From Clostridia bacterium (GTDB lineage: Bacteria > Bacillota > Clostridia > Christensenellales > Aristaeellaceae): 64,000 bases of DNA. Below, piece after piece: positions 1 to 8,363 of the stretch; within the stretch, counting starts at the first letter, position 1, and every line of letters begins with the position of its first letter. The stretch lies in assembly GCA_017512985.1 (NCBI GenBank), contig JAFWEJ010000008.1, positions 248,001 to 312,000 of the forward strand. Reading direction: 5' to 3'. The position numbers and the translations under genes are program-made. The notes below the pieces were generated by a model. It did no database searches. It saw only the letters and a list, made by a program, of their open reading frames with translations, and was not told the origin of the DNA.

Positions 1-689
1 ACCCGATTTTCAATGAATCGGTTAAGCCGGGAACACAGTACGCGTATGCGGATTACAACGGCGCGCTTTTCGGCTGCCTGATCGAAGCAATTTCAAAGCA
101 GAACGTGCAGAATTATATGAATCAGAAGGTTTTCAAACCGCTTGGCCTGACGGCGGGTTATTCTCCCAATTTCCTTCCGGCAGGCACAAAATGCATGGAT
201 CTTCTGAAAAAGAACGGGAAAGTTGACATTTCCGTGAAGAAGGACCGCAACCGCACCTACAACAACAAAGCGGATCCGAAGGGGAACAACGGTTACACTG
301 TCGGCAAGCTGTACATCAACGCTTCATCCATGACAAAGCTTGCTCAGATGATGTACAACGGCGGTGAACTGGAAGGCGTCCGTATCCTGAAGTCCTCCAC
401 GGTAAAACTGATGGAATCAGACCAGAAACTGCTTGCGGACAGCCCGTACGGCCTGAGCACCGTGAGGCTGGAGCAGTTTGACCGCGGCACATGGTACGGC
501 CATCAGGGACGTTACAGCGGCCTTTCCTCCAATGTCTATTACCAGCGGGAAACCGGGATCGCCATGGCGCTGATCATGGACGGATATGATTACCAGCTGC
601 AGGACAATATCGTGATGCCGGCAGTCCGCATCCTCACGAACATGCAGAAGCTCGAGGAGATCTGCCTGGGAACGCCTTCGGAACAATGA
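1..689 (+). CDS. Serine hydrolase, beta-lactamase (class C / PBP4-like) family, 3' part
   Basis: The reading frame is open from the left edge (codons start at base 3), so this is the C-terminal part of a longer gene. Two family motifs are visible: a Y-x-N type motif in YADYNGALFG near base 55, and a late H-x-G motif in WYGHQGRYSG near base 493, which takes the place of KTG in this fold. The N-terminal SxxK serine motif lies outside the window. Family members are penicillin-binding-protein-like D-amino-acid peptidases, esterases or beta-lactamases. The substrate, and whether the protein is exported, cannot be judged without the N-terminus. A strong terminator follows 24 bases after the stop. 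Confidence 0.8.
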   Translation, partial: PIFNESVKPGTQYAYADYNGALFGCLIEAISKQNVQNYMNQKVFKPLGLTAGYSPNFLPAGTKCMDLLKKNGKVDISVKKDRNRTYNNKADPKGNNGYTVGKLYINASSMTKLAQMMYNGGELEGVRILKSSTVKLMESDQKLLADSPYGLSTVRLEQFDRGTWYGHQGRYSGLSSNVYYQRETGIAMALIMDGYDYQLQDNIVMPAVRILTNMQKLEEICLGTPSEQ

Positions 690-712
690 TCAGGAAAAAG
701 AGAACAATACGG

Positions 713-741
713 AGCTCTTCCCGCCGGGAAGAGCTTTTTTC
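713..741 (+). terminator. Rho-independent terminator of the serine hydrolase gene
   Basis: A 10-bp perfect stem (AGCTCTTCCC / GGGAAGAGCT, 713-722 and 726-735) with a GCC loop is followed directly by a run of T (735-740). Confidence 0.9.
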
Positions 742-837
742 TTCTGCGCCGCGCGACGGAAGGCATATGTTTTTCATGGACAGGATCCTTTAATGCATGA
801 TAAAATACGCATGATCATCCTGTAAGAGAGAGAACAT

Positions 838-1443
838 ATGTGCGGCAGAGTATATATGGCTCCGGCGGATCCTGAACTGCGGGAGCTTGTCAGGGAAATG
901 AACCGTTCCGTCCTTGCGTCACGGTTCGGGAAAAAAGAAGGCATTCCCCTTCAGCCTGAAGGTGAGATCTTTCCTTCTTCCGTTCTTCCGGTACTGGCTG
1001 TAAACAAAGCGGGAGAGCAGCGTGTTTTTCCGATGAAATGGGGATTCAGCGGACCGAAGGGACTGCTGATCAACGCACGCGCGGAAACAGCCGCGGAAAA
1101 GGCGACTTTCCGGGAAGCATGGAAGGCGCACCGATGCGTAATTCCTGCTTCCTGGTATTTTGAGTGGGAACATGATGAAAAAAAGAAAGCCGGGCAGAAA
1201 TACGCGCTGCGTCCGGAAGAACAGGGACTCATCTGGCTGGCCGGCCTGTACCGGATGGAAGAAGGCCTGCCTGTTTTTGTGGTACTCACCCGTCCGGCAG
1301 ACGAAAGCATTGCCTGGATGCACGACCGTATGCCGGTTATGCTTCCCAGGTCCGGGATCGGCGAATGGATCCGTCCGGAAAGCGATCCGGATAACGCCCT
1401 GAAAACCTGCATCACGCGGGTCCTGTGGGAACGGGCGGGATAA
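838..1443 (+). CDS. yedK: SRAP-domain abasic-site protein (HMCES/YedK family)
   Basis: Single-domain SRAP protein of 201 residues, the usual size for the bacterial family. Family members form a stable thiazolidine crosslink between Cys2 and the aldehyde of an abasic site in single-stranded DNA, protecting it from cleavage. Cys2 follows the initiator Met (MCGR). Asn79 in NARAE, Glu109 in YFEW and His162 in HDRMP match the other conserved active-site residues. The start is fixed by the Cys2 requirement and by a purine-rich RBS (GAGAGAGAA) just upstream. It stands alone: a terminator precedes it and a new promoter follows before the next gene. The assignment is from motifs; the symbol follows the E. 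coli homologue. Confidence 0.93.
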   Translation: MCGRVYMAPADPELRELVREMNRSVLASRFGKKEGIPLQPEGEIFPSSVLPVLAVNKAGEQRVFPMKWGFSGPKGLLINARAETAAEKATFREAWKAHRCVIPASWYFEWEHDEKKKAGQKYALRPEEQGLIWLAGLYRMEEGLPVFVVLTRPADESIAWMHDRMPVMLPRSGIGEWIRPESDPDNALKTCITRVLWERAG

Positions 1444-1552
1444 ATCTGCGGACCGGACGTATTAAGAAAGGAATGCCCCGCGCAAAGGAAACCGGCACAT
1501 TTACCGGAAACCGTAAGGAACTGCGCGGAGAGCGTCAAAGGGTAACAATTGC

Positions 1553-1581
1553 TTGACAGCCTGCGTGATGTGCTTTATGAT
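1553..1581 (+). promoter_or_regulatory. SigA-type promoter of the xylo-oligosaccharide genes
   Basis: TTGACA (1553-1558), 17 nt, TATGAT (1576-1581), about 32 bases before the GH8 start. The 1444-1552 stretch upstream holds no gene; a GGAAACCG direct repeat around 1486-1510 is its only visible oddity. No regulator is encoded nearby. Confidence 0.8.
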
Positions 1582-1613
1582 GGAGAAAAAGTACGGACAA
1601 CCGGAGGACCCCC

Positions 1614-2744
1614 ATGAAAACAGGAGCCTTTCAGACCGGAATATACCCGAATTATCTTGCTGAGATCGGCGTGACCGACGGGCAGGCCCGTGAAAAAGTG
1701 AACAAGGCATTCGAAACAATCTTCTTCGATCCGGAGGAGGGCTTCTGCCATCATACCGAAGAAGACGCCTGGTGCATGGTGGACACGGGCAACATCGACG
1801 CACGGACAGAGGGCATGAGCTACGGCATGATGATGTGCGTGCAGATGGACCGGAAGGACATCTTTGACAGGCTGTGGACCTTCTCGGAACGATACATGCT
1901 CATGAAGGACGGGCCGAACCGGGGGTATTTCCGCTGGTCTGTCCACATTGACGGCAGCACCAATTCCGAAGGCCCCGCTCCGGACGGCGAGGAGTATTTC
2001 GCCATGGCGCTGTTTATGGCTTCAGCGCGATGGGGAGACGGCGAAGGAAGTTTCAATTACTCCGCAAGGGCCAGGGAAATCCTGCGCCACGCCGTGCACC
2101 AGCATGAGATCGTGACCGGGGGAGAACCGATGTGGGAACCGGAGAACAAATATATCCGGTTCGTGCCCGGCATGAAGATATCGGATCCGAGCTATCATCT
2201 TCCGCATTTTTATGAGCTGTTTGCGCTGAAGGCGGATGAGGAGGACCGTCCGTTCTGGAAACAGGCGGCGGAAGCAAGCCGGAAGTACATCGAGATCTCC
2301 GCCCATCCGGAAACGGGGCTGAGCCCGGAATATGCCGATTACTACGGAAAAACGGTGCTCCTGTTCCGGAAGCCCTGGGTATACTATTCAGACGCGTACC
2401 GCGTGGCGGAGAACATCGCGCTGGACCATATCTGGTTCGGGCCGGAACCGGCGCTGGACGCCGTGGAAACGCGGATCCAGGACTTTTTTGACGGGCAGGA
2501 CATGGAAGACCTGCGCGCATACGAGCTGGACGGAACTCCGCAGAACGAGCCGGCGATGCATCCCACCGCAATCAAGGCCGTCCTGGGCGCCGCGTCCGTC
2601 GGAAGCAGCTCAAAGGCAAGAACCCGTTTCCTGAAACAGTTTGCAGAAATGCCGCTGCGCAGGGGAGTCAGGCGCTATTATGACAACTGCCTGTATTTCT
2701 TCTGCCTGCTGATGCTGACCGGAAACTACAGGATCTACATTTAA
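1614..2744 (+). CDS. GH8 reducing-end xylose-releasing exo-oligoxylanase
   Basis: Glycoside hydrolase family 8 protein of 376 residues. The whole chain resembles the Rex enzymes (EC 3.2.1.156), which remove xylose from the reducing end of short xylo-oligosaccharides. Glu66 in DARTEGMSYGMM matches the catalytic acid (Glu70 of the Bacillus halodurans enzyme). Asp260 in YYSDAYRV matches the catalytic base (Asp263 there). The GPxPDGEEYFAMAL segment is also typical. No signal peptide is present, so it should act in the cytoplasm on imported oligomers. The RBS GGAGGACCCCC precedes the ATG. It is followed 14 bases later by a GH120 beta-xylosidase, forming a two-gene xylan-oligomer unit. Rex specificity rather than another GH8 activity is inferred from similarity and neighbour. 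Confidence 0.9.
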   Translation: MKTGAFQTGIYPNYLAEIGVTDGQAREKVNKAFETIFFDPEEGFCHHTEEDAWCMVDTGNIDARTEGMSYGMMMCVQMDRKDIFDRLWTFSERYMLMKDGPNRGYFRWSVHIDGSTNSEGPAPDGEEYFAMALFMASARWGDGEGSFNYSARAREILRHAVHQHEIVTGGEPMWEPENKYIRFVPGMKISDPSYHLPHFYELFALKADEEDRPFWKQAAEASRKYIEISAHPETGLSPEYADYYGKTVLLFRKPWVYYSDAYRVAENIALDHIWFGPEPALDAVETRIQDFFDGQDMEDLRAYELDGTPQNEPAMHPTAIKAVLGAASVGSSSKARTRFLKQFAEMPLRRGVRRYYDNCLYFFCLLMLTGNYRIYI

Positions 2745-2758
2745 GGAGGAAGCCGCAC

Positions 2759-4750
2759 ATGATCTATTATGTCAACGCCAATGCAGCCCGGGAAGGAAAC
2801 GGACTGAAGGAAACCCCCTTCCGTTATATCAACGAAGCGGCTAAAATCGCCCGGCCGGGTGACGAGATCATTGTCGCGCCCGGCATATACCGCGAATATG
2901 TCAATCCCGTCCATGCGGGCGAGGAGGACGCGCGGATCGTCTACCGGAGTGAAAAGCCCCTGGGCGCGGTGATCACCGGCGCTGAGTTGCTGGGCGGCTG
3001 GACAAAGGTCAAGGGAAACACCTGGACCGCCCGGGTGAACAACAGCATTTTCGGAACCTACAATCCCTATGTTCAGAAGGTGGAAGGGGACTGGTACTTT
3101 TCCCCGGTCGTCCGCCACACGGGTTCGGTATACCTGAACGACGTGACCATGTACGAATGCTCCAGCCTGAAGGAATGCCAGGCCGGGAAACCCAATCCGT
3201 ACGCCTGGAATGAAGCGGACGCCAAATACCTCTGGTATGCCGAACAGGACGGGGAAGAGACGGTGTTCTACGCCAACTTCCACGGCAAGGATCCGAATAA
3301 GGAAAAGGTGGAGATCAGCGTACGGCGCAACTGCTTCATGCCGGACAAAACCGGCGTGGGCTATATTACGGTCAGCGGATTCCTGATCACCAAGGCCGCC
3401 ACGACCTGGGCGCCGCCCGCGGCATACCAGGACGGCATGATCGGCCCGCACTGGTCCAAAGGATGGATCATTGAAGACTGTGAAATCAGCAACAGCCGCT
3501 GCTGCGGTATCTCCCTCGGCAAATACCTGGATCCCGAGAACGACATGTACTTCTTCCACAAAAAGGTAAAGAGCCCGACCCAGATGGAACGCGACGCGGT
3601 ATGCCGCGGACAGTATCACGGCTGGCTGAAGGAAAAGGTCGGGAGCCATATTGTCCGCCGCTGCAACGTACACCACTGCGAGCAGACGGGTATCGTCGGC
3701 CGGATGGGCGGCGTCTTCTCCATCATCGAGGACTGCCACATCCATCATATCTGCACAAGCCAGCAGCTGGGCGGTGCGGAAACCGCCGGGATCAAGCTGC
3801 ATGCCGGCATTGACGTAACAATCCGCCGGAACCACATCCATGACTGCATTATGGGCGTCTGGCTCGACTGGGAGGCCCAGGGCGCGCGGATCAGCCAGAA
3901 TCTGATGCACGACAACTGGCGCCCCGAAGGCAAGGAGCAGGCGCGGGGCGCGATGTTCTCCACGGATATCTTCATCGAAGTCGGCCACGGACCGACCCTG
4001 ATTGACAACAATGTGCTGATGAGCCCGGTCAGCATCACGATCCCCTCCGAGGGTATCGCGTGCGTGCATAACCTGATCCTGGGCGGCTTCAGCCTCATCA
4101 ACAGCGGCGTGGACAGCGTCGTGAACGGACAGCGCGAACCGCGTTATACGCCCTATCATATCCGCCACAGGACGGAAGTGGCCGGCTTTATGACGATCCT
4201 GCACGGGGACGACCGGATCTACAACAACCTGTTCATCCAGGCGTATCCCGTAAAGGACCTGGAAAAGAAACCCACCGATGCCGACCATTTCTTTGTCGGT
4301 ACGGCTCCCTTTGATATTTTCCCGACCTATGAGGAGTGGATCGAACCCTTCACCGGGGAAGGCTGGCCGGATATGGGCGCGCTTGCCCGGACGCACTTCG
4401 GCCACCTGCCGGTATGGGTGGAGGGGAACGCGTATTTCAACGGCGCAACCGTCTGCAAACATGAAAAGAAAAAGCTGAGCGACAAACGCAGCAAGGTGAC
4501 GGTTGAACTGATTGAAAAAGACGGGAAATACAGCCTGAAGACGAACGTGTACAGCAAGCTGAAGGATTTCAGGGACGCCGTTATCTGCACAGAAACGCTG
4601 GGCAAGGCGTTTGAGCCGGAACAGCGGTTCGAGAATCCGGACGGAACCGATATCGTGTTTGACAGAGACTACTTCGGCAACCACCGCGGAACGGAGACGA
4701 TTCCCGGTCCGTTTGCGAGCGCGGAGGACGCGGAGAAGATCCTGTACTGA
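2759..4750 (+). CDS. GH120 beta-xylosidase (right-handed beta-helix)
   Basis: A 663-residue protein with the parallel beta-helix architecture of glycoside hydrolase family 120, whose reference member is XylC of Thermoanaerobacterium saccharolyticum. Recognisable blocks are GPHWSKGWIIED (about 229-240), AGIKLHAGIDV (343-353), GVWLDWEAQGARIS (366-379) and DIFIEVGHGP (403-412). Asp370 in WLDWEAQG and Glu407 in FIEVGHGP align with the catalytic nucleophile and acid/base of XylC. It should hydrolyse xylobiose and longer xylo-oligomers, or aryl xylosides, to xylose. No signal peptide, so cytoplasmic. Preceded by an AAGGAGG RBS and translated right behind the GH8 enzyme: together they would shorten xylo-oligomers from both ends. 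A terminator follows. Confidence 0.9.
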   Translation: MIYYVNANAAREGNGLKETPFRYINEAAKIARPGDEIIVAPGIYREYVNPVHAGEEDARIVYRSEKPLGAVITGAELLGGWTKVKGNTWTARVNNSIFGTYNPYVQKVEGDWYFSPVVRHTGSVYLNDVTMYECSSLKECQAGKPNPYAWNEADAKYLWYAEQDGEETVFYANFHGKDPNKEKVEISVRRNCFMPDKTGVGYITVSGFLITKAATTWAPPAAYQDGMIGPHWSKGWIIEDCEISNSRCCGISLGKYLDPENDMYFFHKKVKSPTQMERDAVCRGQYHGWLKEKVGSHIVRRCNVHHCEQTGIVGRMGGVFSIIEDCHIHHICTSQQLGGAETAGIKLHAGIDVTIRRNHIHDCIMGVWLDWEAQGARISQNLMHDNWRPEGKEQARGAMFSTDIFIEVGHGPTLIDNNVLMSPVSITIPSEGIACVHNLILGGFSLINSGVDSVVNGQREPRYTPYHIRHRTEVAGFMTILHGDDRIYNNLFIQAYPVKDLEKKPTDADHFFVGTAPFDIFPTYEEWIEPFTGEGWPDMGALARTHFGHLPVWVEGNAYFNGATVCKHEKKKLSDKRSKVTVELIEKDGKYSLKTNVYSKLKDFRDAVICTETLGKAFEPEQRFENPDGTDIVFDRDYFGNHRGTETIPGPFASAEDAEKILY

Positions 4751-4764
4751 GAAAACAATAAAAC

Positions 4765-4796
4765 AAGCGCTGTGGACCATGATCCACAGCGCTTTT
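4765..4796. terminator. Bidirectional terminator between GH120 gene and tRNA-Arg
   Basis: A 12-bp perfect stem (4765-4776 with 4783-4794, core AAGCGCTGTGGA) lies between convergent units. It is followed by TTTT on the + strand and, read on the minus strand, by a TGTTTTATT tract. Confidence 0.88.
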
Positions 4797-4799
4797 GCG

Positions 4800-4873
4800 T
4801 ATGCCCGGCAGGATTCGAACCTGTGACCTTCAGAGTCGGAGTCTGACACTCTATCCAACTGAGCTACGGGCAC
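4800..4873 (-). tRNA. tRNA-Arg (anticodon CCG)
   Basis: On the minus strand the acceptor arms GTGCCCG and CGGGCAT pair with one G-U at the top. The D arm contains GCTCAGTTGGATAGAGT and the T arm is ACAGG-TTCGAAT-CCTGC. The anticodon stem TCAGA/TCTGA encloses the loop CTCCGAC, giving anticodon CCG, which reads the Arg codon CGG. The discriminator is A at 4800 and no CCA is encoded. Its own promoter lies 13 bases upstream. Confidence 0.95.
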
Positions 4874-4885
4874 CCAGCGCGGGAT

Positions 4886-4914
4886 ATTGTATCTGTTTCC
4901 CGGTAAAATGTCAA
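4886..4914 (-). promoter_or_regulatory. Promoter of tRNA-Arg
   Basis: On the minus strand TTGACA (4914-4909), 17 nt, TACAAT (4891-4886). It lies between the thioesterase stop and the tRNA, so the tRNA is transcribed independently of the upstream minus-strand operon. Confidence 0.85.
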
Positions 4915-4922
4915 GACAGAGA

Positions 4923-5657
4923 TCAGCAGCGCTTTCTGAGGGTTCCGCCGATTTCGAAGGCGGAGGAATCATTGACGATGCCGGAAAGGCGGTATTCATT
5001 GCCCTTCAGGATGCGGCGGAGCGTGACAACATGATCGGGAAGCACCTCGTGGTTGTAATTGAGGATGATGCGTTCCGGCTCGTATTCGGTCATCAGCCCG
5101 ATGCCGAGGGTGTTGCACAGCCAGTCGGCATAGCGGGTGTTGTTTACATGGCCGTTGACGTCCAGGTCCGTATAGACGGGGCGGCAGGTGGTTACAAACT
5201 CCTCGCCCTGGAGACTGCCGACCGTGGCGGGCAGGTTCATCGGAACGGAAAGATCCTTGTTGTCGGGGATCAGCTTTCCGACTTCGCCGGGCGGGAGCAT
5301 GCGGCGCGTACCAAGGTCCAGCAGGAGCCAGAGCGTTCCGGCTTTCCCGACCATTTCCCCGCGGGCGTCGGTGAAGATATAGTACCGCGGGAAGAAGCAG
5401 ATCCGCGTCGGCGTCGGGAAAGTATGGACGGTGATCTTTTCGCCGATGGCGGGATAGCGGTCCATGTGCAGCTCCGAACGGGACAGGACCCAGACGATAT
5501 TCTGCCTGACCAGGTCCTCCCGGCCGCAGCCGAGAAGCAGGCTGTGGGATTCCGCGACATCCTGCATGGTTTCCAGGATCGCGCTCGGGCGCCATTTTCC
5601 GTTCAGGTCGCAGTCCCGCGGCCGCAGGGTAAAGGTTTCGTCATATGTGTTGACCAT
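4923..5657 (-). CDS. Acyl-ACP thioesterase (FatA/FatB-type)
   Basis: A 244-residue protein of the bacterial acyl-ACP thioesterase family: two hotdog domains that hydrolyse acyl-ACP (EC 3.1.2.14) to free fatty acid and so end fatty-acid elongation. The first half has the expected RPRDCDLNGKWRPSAILE opening. The second hotdog begins at the signature DLDVNGHVNNTRYADW, which holds the catalytic Asn and His. No signal peptide, so it acts in the cytosol. It is the last gene of a minus-strand unit with a DUF1643 gene and an F420-ligase-like gene, 13 bases behind the former. An RBS-like GCGAGGC precedes the ATG. Chain-length preference cannot be read from the sequence. Confidence 0.88.
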   Translation of the reverse strand: MVNTYDETFTLRPRDCDLNGKWRPSAILETMQDVAESHSLLLGCGREDLVRQNIVWVLSRSELHMDRYPAIGEKITVHTFPTPTRICFFPRYYIFTDARGEMVGKAGTLWLLLDLGTRRMLPPGEVGKLIPDNKDLSVPMNLPATVGSLQGEEFVTTCRPVYTDLDVNGHVNNTRYADWLCNTLGIGLMTEYEPERIILNYNHEVLPDHVVTLRRILKGNEYRLSGIVNDSSAFEIGGTLRKRC

Positions 5658-5670
5658 AATAAGCCTCGCG

Positions 5671-6285
5671 TTATTTCAGGGATTCCAGATATTCCGTCAG
5701 ATCCGTGAAGGGATCAAGCGGAGAGTCTTTCTTCAGGTACAGGGGATGGTGCGGATGGCCTGCTTTGCTGCGCGGGCCGGCTGTGAACCAGCGGGCGCCG
5801 TAACGGCTGCCGGCGGCGGCCATATCCAGTACGCAGGCGGGCAGGTAAGGCCTTTTTTCAATAATCGATCCCCAGGCGGCCCAGAGGTCCGGCGGGGAGG
5901 GAACCTGTGACAGCAGCCATTCAAAGGCCTTCATGTTTTCCCGGTGGAGAACGGGATTGAGTTCCCGTTCCATGTCGTTCGGATCGGTGGCGCGCTGGGC
6001 GTATACGTTGAACATGACAAAGGAATCATATCCGTTGTACAGCGCGATCCGTTCGGCTGATTTCAGTGTGTTGTCCAGGCGGTCCGGGATCGCCGTGGAG
6101 GGATTGATGCCGATGCAGATGAGCGGGCGCTGTCCCCGGGTTCCGAGCAAATACCGGTATTCACTGTAATGATCCGGCACATAGAGCCAGCGGATGCGGT
6201 CGAAATCCGCAGCCGTCGGAATGAGCGCCTCCTCAAAGGTCAGCACGCCGGCATGGGCCGTATCAGACGAGGGAACGTGCCTCAT
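5671..6285 (-). CDS. DUF1643 family protein
   Basis: A 204-residue protein recognised by the DUF1643 core: IGINPSTA (near 77-84), followed by LDNTLKSAERIA and MFNVYAQRATDPNDM. The biochemical function of the family is unknown. It is a soluble alpha/beta protein without a signal peptide. The start lies one base after the stop of the upstream F420-ligase-like gene (TGA-T-ATG), so translation is probably coupled. It sits between that gene and an acyl-ACP thioesterase. The context gives no firm function, and I assign none. Confidence 0.8.
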   Translation of the reverse strand: MRHVPSSDTAHAGVLTFEEALIPTAADFDRIRWLYVPDHYSEYRYLLGTRGQRPLICIGINPSTAIPDRLDNTLKSAERIALYNGYDSFVMFNVYAQRATDPNDMERELNPVLHRENMKAFEWLLSQVPSPPDLWAAWGSIIEKRPYLPACVLDMAAAGSRYGARWFTAGPRSKAGHPHHPLYLKKDSPLDPFTDLTEYLESLK

Positions 6286-6286
6286 A

Positions 6287-7033
6287 TCATGAGAGGGGCC
6301 GGATCAGGATGAGGGGCGTAAGCTCGTCACCCTGGCCGGAGGGATTGTCAGCCATGGCATCCTGGATTTCCTCGTCGGTCAGCGGGAAGTCGTCGCATTT
6401 GCCCAGCTGGTTCTGGTCGATGTCGTTGGCGTCCATCAGAACTACGGGAATGCCGGTATCCTTCTCAAGCTGATTGCACAGCTCCACGGGATTCGGAGGG
6501 TTGATCAGCGCCAGTTCCTTGTAGCGGTCAAAACTGGAACGGAAATAGAACCCGTCGATGCCGGCAACGCCTTTTCCGCAGATTTTATAGAACAGCCCGT
6601 GCACGCCGAAGGGGCGGGTGACCGCGCTGATGAAAGCCGCAAACAGCACGCGGGGCAGGCCGCACATATCGATGACGAGCTGGAGCTTATAGGGCTCATG
6701 CATTCCGACGCCGGTTTCGTTGATGCCCGCGAAGGGGGCAAGCTTTTTCGCCCAGAAACCGGGATGCACTTCGTCCTTGGTCCGGACGTTTTTCGTGCAC
6801 ATGGCCATGACTTTTGCCCCGAAAGAGAGCACGTCCCCGTCCTGCGCAAGAGGGAGGACATATTTGCGGACAAGTTCAGCCTGGTCTTCGCCGACTTCGA
6901 CGAAATGGGTCTGGATGGCGTAGCGGTCATATTTCCGGCCGTTCTTTCCGGTCAGGGTTCCGCGGTCAAAATAGACGATTCCGTCCTGCTCGCGGCGCTG
7001 GTCTTCAAGGTTCCTGGATGCGATAATGCCCAT
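6287..7033 (-). CDS. Coenzyme F420-0:L-glutamate ligase-like protein
   Basis: A 248-residue protein resembling the CofE-like (F420 ligase) family found in many Clostridia. Supporting segments are YAIQTHFVEVGED (about 38-50), the QDGDVLSFGAKVMAMC stretch, AGINETGVGMHEPYKLQLVID and VVLMDANDID near the C-terminus. True CofE adds gamma-linked glutamates to coenzyme F420-0. No other F420 gene is seen here, and such Clostridial homologues may act on another substrate, so the fold is more certain than the reaction. First gene of a minus-strand unit, with a perfect RBS (GGGAGG) and a consensus promoter about 65 bases upstream. Confidence 0.65.
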   Translation of the reverse strand: MGIIASRNLEDQRREQDGIVYFDRGTLTGKNGRKYDRYAIQTHFVEVGEDQAELVRKYVLPLAQDGDVLSFGAKVMAMCTKNVRTKDEVHPGFWAKKLAPFAGINETGVGMHEPYKLQLVIDMCGLPRVLFAAFISAVTRPFGVHGLFYKICGKGVAGIDGFYFRSSFDRYKELALINPPNPVELCNQLEKDTGIPVVLMDANDIDQNQLGKCDDFPLTDEEIQDAMADNPSGQGDELTPLILIRPLS

Positions 7034-7099
7034 ATATACCTCCCAATCATTCGGAACAGATATGATGATCCTGAATACAGGCCCGGATTCCAGTAAAAT

Positions 7100-7128
7100 A
7101 TTATAGAAGCATAGTTATTGTATGTCAA
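7100..7128 (-). promoter_or_regulatory. Promoter of the F420-ligase-like/DUF1643/thioesterase unit
   Basis: On the minus strand TTGACA (7128-7123), 17 nt, TATAAT (7105-7100): both hexamers are perfect consensus. It is divergent from the GT2-GtrA promoter in the 235-base intergenic region 7034-7268, which is AT-rich compared with its surroundings. Confidence 0.9.
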
Positions 7129-7149
7129 TGAAAGAATGAACAATACATA

Positions 7150-7178
7150 TTGTGTTTCCGGACGGAAAAGAGTATAAT
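7150..7178 (+). promoter_or_regulatory. Promoter of the GT2-GtrA gene
   Basis: TTGTGT (7150-7155), 17 nt, TATAAT (7173-7178). The AT-rich partly symmetrical ATATACTGTATTAATAT follows at the expected transcript start. The leader to the ATG at 7269 is about 85 bases and contains no clear riboswitch. Confidence 0.75.
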
Positions 7179-7268
7179 CATATACTGTATTAATATGGGT
7201 ATGAAGCGGCATCGGAAGCAATGCCGGGAATCGGATCGGATATCCGGACGGCAGGGAGGAAGAAACGG

Positions 7269-8363
7269 ATGGAGAAACATGCAGCGGAACAGGCAGTTAT
7301 CCTGATTCCGTCGCTGGAGCCGGATCAGCGGCTTCCAGCGTATATACAGAAACTGAAAGAGGGCGGATTTGCCCACATCGTCGTGATTGACGACGGATCC
7401 GGAGAGGCATACCGCCCGATCTTTGACGAAGTGGACGCGGTGGAAAATACCGTTGTTCTCCGCCACGAGGTGAACCGCGGCAAGGGCGTCGCGCTGAAAA
7501 CCGGATACACATACATCATGGAACATCTGCAGGACATCACCGGCGTGATTACCGCGGACGCGGACGGACAGCATACGGTAAAGGACTGCCTGCGGATGGC
7601 GGAACAGCTGGAGAGCGGAAAGCGGGCGCTGTACCTCGGCAGCCGCGATTTCAACCTGGAGAATATTCCGCCAAAGAGCCGGAGCGGGAACAAGATCACC
7701 TCGACCGTCTTTAAATTATTGTACGGCCAGTACCTGCCGGACACCCAGACCGGCCTGAGGGCTTTCCGGAAGGAAGAACTGCCCTTCATGGCAGAGGTCG
7801 AAGGTGAACGATACGAATATGAGATGAAGGTGCTGATCGCCTGCTCGCGCGCAAAGATCCCGATGATCCCGATCACAATCGAGACGATCTATGAGAACGC
7901 GAACGAAGGCACCCACTTCCATCCGGTCCGGGACAGCTGGCGGATCTACAAGGTGATCCTCGGAAGCTTCTTCAAATTTATGGCGTCCAGCCTGACTTGC
8001 TGGGCCATTGACCAGGGACTGTTCAACCTGATCAACAAAGTCATTCTGAACAACGCCGACGACAGCAATAAACCCGCCATATTCATCAGCAAGGCCGTTG
8101 CCAGAGTTGTCAGCGGGATTATCAATTTTACGCTGAACAAGAAATATGTATTCGGTGACAAGGATAAATCCCACAGAGCGTTTATCAGGTATATCATTCT
8201 GTGGAGCGCCATTCTGCTGCTGAGCAGTATGTTCACGACGCTGTTCAGCCTGCTGGGTATCAACAGCACCATTACAAGCATCATTGTCGATATGGTTCTG
8301 TATTTCGTCAGTTACCGCTTCCAGGAAAGCTGGGTGTTCAGGGAGGACGTGCCGCATGAGTGA
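7269..8363 (+). CDS. Family 2 glycosyltransferase fused to a GtrA-like membrane domain
   Basis: A 364-residue fusion. Residues 1 to about 215 form a GT2 (dolichyl-phosphate mannosyltransferase-like) domain, with VIDDGSGE for nucleotide binding, NRGKGVALKTGY, TADADGQH as the metal-binding D-x-D region, and a PDTQTGLRAFRKEEL segment. The remainder is a GtrA-like domain with about four transmembrane helices (from FKFMASSLTCWAIDQGLF onward). Such proteins make or flip polyprenyl-phosphate-linked sugars for surface glycans. An upstream in-frame ATG at 7221 lacks an RBS, whereas the ATG at 7269 has GGGAGGAAG 7-15 bases ahead, so the shorter start is used. The gene overlaps the next one by 8 bases. 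Confidence 0.88.
   Translation: MEKHAAEQAVILIPSLEPDQRLPAYIQKLKEGGFAHIVVIDDGSGEAYRPIFDEVDAVENTVVLRHEVNRGKGVALKTGYTYIMEHLQDITGVITADADGQHTVKDCLRMAEQLESGKRALYLGSRDFNLENIPPKSRSGNKITSTVFKLLYGQYLPDTQTGLRAFRKEELPFMAEVEGERYEYEMKVLIACSRAKIPMIPITIETIYENANEGTHFHPVRDSWRIYKVILGSFFKFMASSLTCWAIDQGLFNLINKVILNNADDSNKPAIFISKAVARVVSGIINFTLNKKYVFGDKDKSHRAFIRYIILWSAILLLSSMFTTLFSLLGINSTITSIIVDMVLYFVSYRFQESWVFREDVPHE

Noticed and set aside
2741..4999. 752-residue open frame antisense to the GH120 gene
   Set aside because: It covers a recognised enzyme and a tRNA, has no family motif and no RBS, and is explained by G/C-rich third codon positions.
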